Positions 1 through 7,940 of a stretch of DNA of 8,011 nt are shown one piece after another. Each line of letters begins with the position of its first letter. The stretch's first letter is position 1. This DNA comes from Clostridiales bacterium (GTDB taxonomy: Bacteria > Bacillota_A > Clostridia > Oscillospirales > Oscillospiraceae). Location of the stretch: positions 1 to 8,011 of the forward strand of contig SFKX01000034.1 of the NCBI GenBank assembly GCA_004553625.1, read 5' to 3'. The translations under genes were made by a program, and so were the position numbers. Under the pieces are notes generated by a model. That model searched no databases, was not told where the DNA came from, and worked only from the letters and a program-made list of their open reading frames with translations.

Positions 1-3000
1 CCCGGATATGTTTCCAATATGGGGGTGGCAGGGTCTGGAGCCCTCGAGACCATCAATGATGTAGTCAGGGGTACAGGACTTCTTGCCGGTCGAGAAGATA
101 TAGTTGTCTAGGCTTTCCTCGAGGTATCTGTTGCTTCTCTTGGACTTGAAGGCGGTCTTGTCGATGGAGAGGGAGTAGGTCTCGTTGTTGAGGAGGCCGT
201 GGGGGAGAGAGACCTCGCAGGTGCTGCCGCGGCAGACGACGCTCTTGCTGGAGGCGGGGAGGCGGAGCTCCTCGGAGGAGGAGGACAGGAGGACGATGTC
301 GCCAGAGGCGGCGGTGGCGTCCTCACTGAACTCGATGACGATGGAGGCGTCGGGGTTCATGGTGGCGGTGTACTGCTCGGGCGAGATGGCCACGATGTCA
401 AAGACGTCGTCGGCGCCGAGGAGGCGTCGAGAGGAGGAGGTAACGTCGGGGTAGGTGTACACGACGGGGCTGTTGTCGACGACGACGGTACGCTCATGGT
501 AGCAGTAGTAGTTGTAGGCGACGTCGTCCTCGAAGGAGTCGCCCTCGCCGTCGGTGAGGAGCTCGACGGAGCAGCCGTCCTCGTTGTGCTCCATGGTGCA
601 GGAGTAGGTCTCCTTGAGTTCGAAGATGCTGGCGTCGCTGCCGTCGAGGGTCTCAGTGGTGAGGAAGCAGGAGACAGCGCCGGCGTAGTGGTAGCTGACG
701 TAGAGGGTGTAGAAGCTGCCGCGCTTGGTGGGGGCGGCCTCGAGGATCTCGGGCACGACGGCAGGGGTGGCGAGGGTGTCGCAGTCGTGGGCGTCCAGCT
801 GCTCGGTGATCTGGGAGTGGACCTCCTGGATGGTGCAGGTCTCGGTGTAGGTGGTGGCAGCCTCGAGGAGGGAGTAGGTGTGCTTGTTGAGCATGTTGGG
901 CGAGGCGGTGAAGGACTTGTTGTCGCTGTAGACGGCGGGGTTGGCCTTCTTGACGAAGGAGCAGGTCACCTGGAGGGTGTAGTCGGTTCTGAAGGCGACG
1001 GTGATGGCGCCGTCGGAGGGGTAGTACTCGAAGTCGCCGTTGATGAGGGCGGGGAGCTGGTAGTCCACGGAGGAGGAGGCTCCGTCGCCGACGGAGGAGG
1101 AGGCGTAGACGGTGTAGGTGTAGAGGAGGCTTCTGTCGGCGGGGACGAGGGTGCTGCGGCTGGTGGTGGTGACGGTGGCCACGAGGTCGCTGCCATGGTA
1201 CTGCATCACGGTGTAGCTATCGACGGGCGCGCTGCCGGCGTCGGCGGGGGCCTTCCAGCTGACCTTGACCTTGTTGGCGGCGTAGGCGGCGGCCTTGAGG
1301 TCTCTGACGGCGGAGGGAGGGGTGAGCAGGGAGGTGATGGCGAGGTCGTCGGAGCGCTCGGAGACGGGGCCGCAGCCGCTGGCGGAGCAGGCGGTGGCCT
1401 CGATGGCGTAGGTGGCCTCGGGCTGGAGGTCGACGGTGGCGCTGCTGGTGAGGACGGTGCCGTTGGCGTAGAAGACGTGCTCGGCGCCCTGGAGGACGTA
1501 GACGGTGTAGGTGTAGGAGAGGACGGGCTCGCCGTAGTCCTCGGCGGCGGTCCAGGTCCAGGTGGCGGCGGAGCTGGAGAAGTCGGTGGCGACGGGCTTG
1601 CCGGGTCTGCCGGGGACGCTGGTGGGCGTGTAGACGACGGTGGCGGAGGACTCGGACCAGCCGTACTCGTTGCGGACTCTCCAGCGGAGGCCGACGGGCA
1701 CGTTGAGGAGCAGGCCGGGGACGGCGACGCTGGACTGGGCGAAGAGGATGGGGGCGACGGTGGAGTCCTCGACGGTGAGCTCGGCCTCGAGGTAGTAGTT
1801 GGAGTCGAAGTCGACGGGGACGTTGACGTCCACGGTGCCCTCGTCGTAGTCGACGGCGGTGGTGGTGATGAGGGCGGTGTTGATGGGGCTGGGGGCGAGG
1901 GGGATGCCGCCGACGGTGTAGAACTTGTTGACGATGGGGGTGAGGGGGAAGCGGGTGCTGGCGGAGCTGAAGGTCTGCTCCTGGATGAAGAGGTGACCGG
2001 TGGCGTTGGAGGGGAAGTTGTTGGAGAACTCGAAGGCGTAGACGTAGTCGGAGAGTCTTCTGGAGCTGGTGTAGTAGCGGAGGGAGGTCTGCTCGGTCTC
2101 GAAGAGGACGAAGACGTTGATGTTGCTCTCGGCATCGTTGTCGACGGAGACGATGGGGACGTTGCTCTCGCAGCGGATGGTGTAGAGACCGTCGCTGAAG
2201 GACTGGCGGGCAACGTCGGCCTGCTCGTTGGCGGGGACGCAGGAGAGCTCGGGGCTGAGGATGGAGCACTCGTTGTGGACCATTCGCCAGCTGCCGTTCT
2301 CGTCGCAGACGAACTCGCGGAAGCCGGTGAAGCCGGAGTCGCAGCCGACCTCGACGGTGGTGTTGTAGGGGTGGGAGGCGACGACGCCCTCGATGGCGGG
2401 GCACATCATGAGCGTGCAGGTGTTCTCGATGCTGAGTTCGCCCTCGAGGGAGCAGGTTCTCTTGATGGAGCCGGTGTAGCCGGTGGGGCAGAGCTTGGTG
2501 GTGTAGGTGCCGGAGAGGATCTCGCCGCCGTCCTCGTCGACGCACTTGATTCTGGTGCAGGCCGAGGTGTCGGGGGCACTCCAGGCGCCGCTGTAGTCGC
2601 AGTAGCGGGCGACACGGCCGGTGTAGCCGGCGTCGCAGTCCTTGTAGGAGGTCTGGCCGCCGAGCACGGAGTAGAAGCCGTCGTCGGCGGGGCAGCTCAG
2701 GTAGGTGCAGAAGGTCACGGTGGTGGCGTTCCAGGTGCCGTCGGCGTTGCAGGCGCGATCGACGCGGCCGTGCATGTGCTCGGGGCAGGTGGAGATGGAG
2801 GCGACGGTGCCGGGGGCGGTGCTGGGCCACTCGCCGTCCTGGGGGCAGTAGGCGACGCACTGGGAGTCGTCCACGACCTCGTCGAAGAAACCGGTGGGAA
2901 GGCAGACGACGCTCTTGGAGCCGGCGGCGTCGGGGCCGCAGGGGAGGTGGACGGTCTCGCCGAGCTGGCCGTCGGGGAGCTCGGGGCTGGCGCAGAAGCA

Positions 3001-6000
3001 GCCGGCGTTGGTGATGTCCTCGCTCCAGCCGGCGACGGTGCACTCACGGGTGAGGGAGCCGTTGGAGGAGCAGACGTGGGTCTTGTTGGAGCCGGCGAAG
3101 AGGTCGCCCCAGAAGCTGTCCTCGTGGCAGAGGCAGTTCTTGGCGTTGGAGATACCGAGGTGACCGCTGTCCTGGCAGCGGGAGTACTGGTAGGAGCCCT
3201 CCTTCTGGCAGGCGAGCTGGACTGTGTCGTAGAGGCTCACGATCTCGTTGTCGTTCTTGCACTTGCAGTCGCGGTCGTCGAAGGCGCCGGACCAGTAGCC
3301 GTAGGTGAGGCAGTTCCTGGCGCGCTGGCCCTGGTCGCAGTCGAAGACGTAGGTGGAGTCGGCGGCGGTGCTGGGCAGGGTGAGGTCGTCGGCGACGTAG
3401 AGCTCGGGGCAGGCGCAGGAGTCGGTGAGGGAGTCCTCGTCCCACTGGCCGACGGCGTTGCAGTAGCCGCCCTTGAGGCCGACCACGCAGTCGATGCTGT
3501 AGTAGGTGTTGGGGGCGACGGGGAAGACGTAGTAGGTGTCGTCGCGGGGCGCGCACTGGCAGTTGCCGTAGTCGATGGCCTGCCACTGGCCGTAGGTGCA
3601 GGCTCGGGTGAGGCTCTCGCCGTTGCCGCAGACGCGGCTCACGGACTCGGAGGTGACGTTCTCGGTGTAGAGCACGGCGTCGGTGAGGTCGTCGGCGTTG
3701 CAGCCGCAGCCCGTCCAGTCGGCGTCGGCCCAGTGGGCGGCGCCGTCCTCGCCCTGGAGGCACCAGCGGTAGACGGTGAAGCCGTTGCTGCAGGTGTACT
3801 TGGAGGCGAGCGTGGTGTCATCGGAGGGGGCGGCGACGGCCTGCACGGAGGAGAAGGGGCCGTCGGTGGGGCAGAAGCTGGGGCAGGTGCCGCTCTCGGG
3901 GGCCCAGTTGCCGTCGTACTGGCAGTAGCGGTCGATGGAGAGGCCGGAAGAGGGGCAGGTGACGGTGACGGACTGGCCGGCGTCGGTGGCGGGGAAGAGC
4001 ACGTGGGCGACGCCCTCGGCGTCGACGAAGTTGCCGGTGGCGGGGCAGCGGCAGGAGGAGTGGGCGTTCTCGATGGACTCCCAGACGCCGCCGGCGAGAC
4101 ACTCACGGTAGATCTTGGTTTCGCCGGAGAGGTCGTTGGGGCAGCTGATGGAGGCGGTGGTGCCGACGAGCGTGGCCTCGAAGCCGAGGTCGGGGGGACA
4201 CTTGCACTTGGAGTAGTCGCCGGGGGCGAAGACGCCGGAGGGGAGGCACTCGAACTCGGCAGTACCGGCGCCGCAGACGGCGGTGTACTTGGAGCCGACC
4301 TCGGCCATCATAACCTCACCGGGGAGCGTGGTGTCGTCGACGCACACGCAATCGTTGTTGCCGACGGAGATCCAGACGGCGGCGCCGTTGGAGCCGCACT
4401 TGTACTGGACGGAGCCGGAGCCGCAGGTGACGGAGGGCGCGAGCTCGCCGAAGAGGGTCTGGGGCAGGCTGCGCAGGGGGTCGGCGGCGCAGTAGCACTC
4501 GGAGTAGTCGAGGTCCACGATGCCGTTGATGGTGCACTGACCGGCAACGCGACCAACGCCGCAAGGCTGCTCGGTGTAGACGGTCTCGCCGACGTGGCCG
4601 AGGGTCCAGCTGTCGTTGGCGTCGCCGCCGCAGGTGCACTGGGAGTAGTCGACGGCCTCCCACTGGGCGTCGTCGTTACAGAGGCGGCGCATGCAGCCTC
4701 CGGAGAGGGGCGAGGCCCAGCTGCCGGCGGGCGTGGCGGGGAAGTCGGAGGTGGCGGGGCAGGAGCAGGTGTTGATGTAGTTGACCCAGGTGCCGGTGGA
4801 GTCGCACTTGGCGCTGATGTGGTTGCTGCCGCACTGGTGGGTGTAGACCTCGCCGGCGGCGAAGAGGGGCAGGCGGAGCTGGTCGTCGGCGGCGCAGGAG
4901 CAGTTGGCCTGGAGCACGACGGTCACGCCGAGCTGGCTGCAGGAGATGTCGAAGCCGGTGTCGGCGGCGCAGGAGGCGACGTAGGACTCGCCGACGAGGA
5001 GGCCCTCGGTCCAGGAGTCCTTGAAGACGGGAGGGATGGCGCAGCGGCAGTTGGAGACGTCCTCGTCGACCCACTGGCCGTCGGCGTCGCAGCGGATGGT
5101 GCGGTAGCCGCCGCTCTCGGGGCAGATGGCGAGCTTGTCGGTGTTGGCGGCGGCGGAGCCGTAGACCTCACTGAGGGTGCAGTTGCACTGGGAGTAGTTC
5201 ACGGCGCTCCAGTGGCCGCGGGCGTTGCAGGTGGCGAACTTGGCACCGAGGCCGCAGGGGGCGCTGGCGGTCTCGCCGGGGGCGGAGGTCTCGAAGCCGG
5301 AGGTGGCGGCGCACTGGCAGCCGTGGTCGACCTCCTCGTCCCAGGCGGTGGTGTAGGGGTTGCAGCGGCGGGTCTTGTAGCCGATATCGCAGTCGATGCG
5401 GGCCTCCTCGCCGACGGCGACGGGGCTCCAGACGCCGTCGTAGGGGCAGGAGCAGTCGCCGCTGACGGAGTAGTCGCCCCAGACGGGGCCGGCGGCGGGG
5501 TCGCGCTGGCAGGTCATGGTGATGGTGGCGGCGTTGTTGGGGCAGGTGACGGTGACGCTCTGGCCGACGGGCACGGGGTAGAAGCTGCCCTTCTGCTCAC
5601 AGAGCTCGAAGCAGCTATCGGTGTTAACGGTGGACTCCCACTGGCCGAGGGCGTTGCAGAGGCGGGTCATGGAGGAGGCAGCGTCGTTGGGGCAGGGGGC
5701 GCTGGCGGTCTCGCCGGCGGGCGTGGCGGGCCAGATCAGGGAGCCGGCGCACATGCAGTCGCGGGAGACGGGCTCGGACCAGGTGCCGTCGATGTTGCAG
5801 GTGCGGACGGCGCTGCCGGAGCCGCAGGGCTGGACGGCGCTGGTGCCGGCCTGGGTCTGGGGCCAGTCGCCGTCGGCGGGGCAGAAGCAGGCGGCGGTAT
5901 CGACGGGCTCCCAGGCGCCGGACTCGTCGCAGCGGCGGGAGCGCTTGCCGATGGGGCAGAGGAGCTCGGTGGAGGCACCGGCGGGAAGGGAGGGCCACTG

Positions 6001-7879
6001 GTCGACGGCGGCGCAGGCGCAGTCGCCGAGGTCGGGCTCCTCCCACTGGCCGAACTTGTTGCAGACTCGGGAGCGGCTGCCGATGGCGCAGGCCTCCACG
6101 GGCGTGGTGGAGACGGGAGCGGGGGACCAGAAGCCGTCGTGGGGGCAGTAGCAGTGGACGTCAGTGACGCTGCCCCAGAAGCCGCTGGCCTTGCACTCGC
6201 GCAGCAGGCTGCCCTGGCCGCAGAGGAAGACCTCGGTCATGTTGAGGGTCTCGCCGACCCAGATGTCGTCCTCGCGACCACAGACGCAGTTCTCGAAGGC
6301 GCCCCAGATGCCCTTGTAGCCGCAGGGCACGGAGCCCTCGCTGCCGCCGCAGGTGATGGGGTGGGAGTCGTGGTAGCGGGTCTGGTTGAGCTCGTGGTCG
6401 TGGAGGACCGTCTGCTCACAGTAGCACTCGTTGATCTCGTCGCCGTAGAGGGCGGTCCAGTTCTCGGCGCGGTAGCAGTGGCGGCCGATGGAGCCGATGG
6501 TGCACTGCACCTCGGCGGTCTCGCCGACGCCGATCTCGCCGTAGTCGAGCAGGCCGTCGTCGCCGGCGCTGCGGCAGAAGTCGTAGGTGTGGCCCGTGAT
6601 GAAGGTGTCGAGCATGCTGAAGTCGGTCTGGTTGGCGCCGTCGCGGGCGATCATGTAGAAGTAGTACTCGGTGTTGTTGGCGAGGTCACCGATGGTCTCG
6701 AGGGCGGCGTAGTAGTAGTAGTCCTCCTGGGAGATGTCCCGGGTCACCACGGGCAGGACGCTGGTGTAGGGCGTCTGCTCGGGGTCGCTGCTGTAGTAGA
6801 TGTAGAGGGCGGGCTCGCCGTAGAAGGGCCAGGTGGAGTGGAACTGGATGGTCACGGACGTGGAGTCGCTCTCCACGTAGGCGGGGCTGAGGATGCAGGC
6901 GGCGGTGCGGACGAGGGCGACGTAGGCCTGGCCGTCCTCACGCAGGGGCAGCGCGGGGATGGGCACGGGCGTGCGGTCGCGGTGGGCGAAGACGTGGAGG
7001 TAGTAGTAGCCGGAGCGGGGGAAGACGTAGTTGTCGAAGTAGGTGGGCAGCGTGCTGTTGGCGACGGTCTGGCACTCGCCGTACTCCAGGATGGTGTCCA
7101 CGGAGGGCATGGGCTCCAGGCTGTAGAACTCGACGGCGTAGATGCAGATCTCGATGGAGACGCTCTCGTCGTACTCCGTCCTGTCGTCGAAGTCGGCCTT
7201 CACGAGGAAGTGGCCCGTCTTGTAGGTCTCCTCGGTGCAGTTGTGGATCTGGTGGACTACGCCGTGAGGGCGACGGGCGGAACATACAGCAGTTGTTGTA
7301 GTCGGCGAGGTCCCATTGGCCCCAGCTGCAGTAGCGGGTGGCCTCTCCGTAGGTGCAGGCGGCGGTCTGGGTGTACTCGGTCTCAACCTCGTTGAAGAGA
7401 CCCTCCTTGGTGCACTCTACGGAATGGCGCGCGAGGGGGGCACATACTGCAGGTGTTGAAGTCCACGGTGTTGTAGTTGTACCAGCCGGTGGCGTTGCAG
7501 GGGACGAGGATGCTGCCGGACATGCAGTCGACGGTGGCGATCTCGTTGGGCTTGCTCATCACGTCGACGGGAACGTCAGCGGTTCTTCCGCACTCTAGGG
7601 ACGCGTCGGGGCCGGGAGGGGCGCATACTGCAGTCGTTGTCCACGACGTCGCTCCAGGCGACCTGATTTTCTCCTACGAAGTCGCAGGACCTGTAGAGGT
7701 AACCGATCGTGCAGGCAATGGTTCTGTTCTTTCCCGCGGCCGTATCGGGCCAGAATCCATCCGCCTGGCAGTACAGATCCTCAGCTTTGGTTGCTAGAAT
7801 CAGTAGAAGCAGCTATAGAGGAAAACTCGAGCATGGCGGCGTGGGGACATACGCAAAGTATCGATATTTTTGTATTCAT
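1..7879 (-). CDS. Giant secreted/surface multidomain protein (CCP/HRM-like modules, FN3, Ig-like), 3'-partial, five exons
   Basis: The exons are 7879-7853, 7812-7629, 7594-7448, 7416-7288 and 7256 to beyond 1. They total 7,743 nt, or 2,581 codons with no stop. The last exon alone runs 2,418 codons to the window edge, exactly in register. Domain order is: signal peptide (residues 1-19), three four-Cys modules (24-162), beta-rich insert (163-275), FN3-like (276-384), thirty four-Cys modules (390-1835), beta-rich region (1836-1940), three FN3 (about 1941-2232), two Ig-like units (about 2233-2445) and an SbsA-type Ig-like domain (2446-2558). The start MNTKISILC was chosen because joining it to exon 2 gives a textbook secretion signal. 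The frame is also open upstream to 8008, but through T-rich DNA that looks like flank. Cysteine spacing, numerous N-x-S/T sites and the signal peptide suggest an extracellular, disulfide-bonded, glycosylated protein. Adhesion or recognition is an inference. I recognise domain families but no named orthologue. The C-terminus, including any membrane anchor, lies outside the window. Confidence 0.93.
70..408 (-). other. SbsA/Big_5-type Ig-like domain
   Basis: Residues 2446-2558 match the signature of the SbsA Ig-like family. There is an opening V-x-x-I-S-P, then SIVIEFSEDATAASGDIVLL (a tip strand with F-S-E and a G-x-I-x-L turn), then a GLLNNETYSLSIDKTAFKS segment, and a closing DNYIFSTG. In other proteins this fold occurs in surface-layer and adhesin-like proteins. 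The next residues (KKSCTPDYIIDG) lead out of the window, so a further domain may follow. Confidence 0.72.
409..1047 (-). other. Two probable Ig-like units with cysteine pairs
   Basis: Residues of about 2233-2325 and 2326-2445 look like two copies of one fold. The first has LQVTCSFV and later YTETCTIQEV. The second has GAVSCFLTTE and later YNYYCYHERT, with extra cysteines near 2382 and 2391. A V-x-C strand paired with a Y-x-x-C strand some 45-60 residues later is the Ig-type disulfide pattern. The similarity between the two is weak, and a divergent FN3 origin remains possible. Confidence 0.45.
1048..1923 (-). other. Three tandem fibronectin type III domains
   Basis: The units span residues of about 1941-2040, 2044-2138 and 2142-2232. 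The second and third are clear. Each opens with PGKPVATDF or PPSAVRDLKA, then a W-x-W or V-S-W strand, then A-P/D-x-G-x-P-V-x-S-Y-T-V. The second ends with L-x-P-E-A-T-Y-A-I-E-A-T-A and S-G-C-G-P-V-S, and the third with LLYTYTVYASSSVGDGASS. The first ends with LRWRVRNEYGWSESS and is more divergent. FN3 tandems usually act as spacers or protein-binding segments in extracellular proteins. Confidence 0.8.
1924..2238 (-). other. Beta-rich linker domain between module array and FN3 tandem
   Basis: Residues 1836-1940 carry a single internal Cys (C1858) and no repeat motif. Strand-like stretches such as INVFVLFETE, DYVYAFEFSNN and GHLFIQEQTF suggest one beta-sandwich of about 100 residues. It could be a divergent FN3 or Ig-like unit, since FN3 domains follow directly. 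No diagnostic motif is present, so it is left unassigned. Confidence 0.45.
2239..6576 (-). repeat. Main array: about 30 four-cysteine CCP/HRM-like modules (modules 4-33)
   Basis: Residues 390-1835 hold thirty units on one plan: C - (D/E)GxWPxTxAG - about 8 residues - C(P/G)xG - R-x-C-N-x-x-G-x-W - about 7 residues - C. Examples are C621-C640-C649-C663 and C1684-C1703-C1715-C1729. Each unit spans about 40-58 residues with four cysteines, as in Sushi/CCP domains but mostly shorter. The WPxTxAG...CP...C..xGxW spacing also resembles the hormone-receptor (HRM) domain of adhesion GPCRs. Units are usually joined by one residue (Cys-x-Cys). Linkers of three or four residues appear only at residues 712-714, 1288-1290, 1630-1632 and in the last four units, which also carry CCP-like GYTG/GFTG motifs. 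Modules 15, 18, 20, 27, 29 and 32 lack the G-x-W tryptophan. The expected structure is an elongated disulfide-stabilised rod. The ligand is unknown. Confidence 0.85.
6592..6918 (-). other. Fibronectin type III-like domain
   Basis: Residues 276-384 have an FN3-like strand pattern: a first strand with L-S-P-A-Y, V-T-I-Q-F followed by Trp305, a Gly-Glu-Pro-Ala turn before YIYY, and the late NNTEYYFYMIARDG strand with its Tyr and following small/Ala residue. Four consecutive Tyr occur at 342-345. It is more divergent than the C-terminal FN3 domains, so the family is probable rather than certain. Confidence 0.55.
6919..7256 (-). other. Beta-rich insert domain, unassigned
   Basis: Residues 163-275 break the module array. 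The region has alternating hydrophobic/Tyr-rich strands (for example IEICIYAVEFY and SGYYYLHVFAHRD) and three cysteines (169, 200, 224). The YYYLHVFAH strand recalls pre-peptidase C-terminal-like or jelly-roll sandwiches, but no diagnostic motif is present. I cannot assign a family. A role as a separate binding domain between the short N-terminal trio and the long array is an inference. Confidence 0.45.
7257..7287 (-). other. Intron 4 (31 nt, phase 1)
   Basis: On the minus strand it begins GTATGTTCCG and ends ACGGCGTAG. It splits codon 163 after its first base. Splicing gives Asn-Asn-Cys-Phe-His-Gln and enters the 2,418-codon open exon. A CTCAC stretch 7 nt before the terminal GTAG could serve as a branch site, but this is a guess. 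It is the last intron in the visible part of the gene. Confidence 0.9.
7417..7447 (-). other. Intron 3 (31 nt, phase 1)
   Basis: On the minus strand it begins GTATGTGCCC and ends CATTCCGTAG. It splits codon 120 after its first base. Splicing restores Thr-Cys-Lys-Cys-Thr and carries the frame into a further module (residues 121-162). If retained, the frame shifts and reaches a TGA within about 15 codons of the intron. Its position relative to the module is the same as that of intron 2. Confidence 0.9.
7595..7628 (-). other. Intron 2 (34 nt, phase 1)
   Basis: On the minus strand it begins GTATGCGCCC and ends GCGTCCCTAG. The interior is C-rich. It splits codon 71 after its first base. Splicing gives Asp-Cys-Lys-Cys-Gly, the Cys-x-Cys junction seen between most other modules of the protein. 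The length is 3n+1, so retention shifts the frame. Confidence 0.9.
7783..7879 (-). other. Signal peptide, interrupted by intron 1
   Basis: Residues 1-19 after splicing read MNTKISILCLLLLILATKA. There is a Lys near the N-terminus, then a hydrophobic core of about 12 residues (I5 to A16), then a T-K-A ending that suits signal peptidase before E20-D21. The first module cysteine (C24) follows directly. Exon 1 supplies residues 1-9 and exon 2 supplies residues 10-19, so the hydrophobic core exists only if the 40-nt intron is removed. The position implies export through the secretory pathway. Cleavage after A19 is a prediction by eye. Confidence 0.85.
7813..7852 (-). other. Intron 1 (40 nt, phase 0)
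   Basis: On the minus strand it starts GTATGTCC and ends CTCTATAG. It sits between codon 9 (TGC) and codon 10 (CTG). Removing it joins MNTKISILC to LLLLILATKA, completing the signal peptide. Retaining it gives a TGA after about 25 further codons, at 7783-7781. It is the longest of the four introns and the only one with a T-rich 3' part. Confidence 0.88.
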
Positions 7880-7940
7880 CGTTGGAAAGCAGAAAAATAC
7901 AAAAAGAATGGATAAATTGAGAATAAACAAGCAAACACTT
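7880..7940 (-). promoter_or_regulatory. AT-rich 5' flank / probable 5' UTR and core promoter
   Basis: Directly upstream of the chosen ATG, the coding strand is T-rich (runs such as TTCTTTTTG and TATTTTTC) and ends TTTCCAACG before ATG. This contrasts sharply with the GC-rich, C-ending coding sequence and supports placing the start here. No TATA box or named initiator can be claimed with confidence. Transcript 5'-end data would place the start site. Confidence 0.4.

Larger units (their letters stand above)
7288..7770 (-). repeat. N-terminal trio of four-cysteine modules (modules 1-3)
   Basis: Module 1 has cysteines at 24, 43, 52 and 70. Module 2 has them at 72, 94, 103 and 119. Module 3 has them at 121, 140, 149 and 162. 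Each follows the plan C, 18-21 residues, C, 8 residues, C, aromatic/Trp segment, C, and then one linker residue. Module 1 carries the DGFWP motif and module 3 the GQW motif typical of the main array. Module 2 coincides with exon 3 and module 3 with exon 4. The interval includes introns 2 and 3. Confidence 0.82.

Noticed and set aside
1217..3043. Minus-strand open frames in the other two registers (for example 1217-3043, 1206-2213 and 3044-3763)
   Set aside because: They are Arg-, Pro- or Ser-rich shadows of the real frame produced by high GC and C-ending codons, with no signal peptide, cysteine pattern or domain. Continuous modules are read in the register ending at position 1.
6661..6725. 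Repeated GTA units (GTAGTAGTAGTA) near 6711-6720 as a microsatellite
   Set aside because: They are four consecutive TAC codons (Tyr 342-345) in the real frame, too short to be a meaningful tandem repeat.
199..7395. Plus-strand open frame of 2,398 codons as a giant gene
   Set aside because: Its product is a low-complexity Gly/Val/Ala/Asp/Glu chain with no domains. It lies exactly antisense to codons encoding cysteine-patterned modules, FN3 and Ig-like domains, and it also crosses intron 4 and into exon 4. Codon avoidance on the sense strand explains it fully.
7922..7927. Plus-strand AATAAA as a polyadenylation signal
   Set aside because: No plus-strand gene ends here. The hexamer arises from the T-rich flank of the minus-strand gene.
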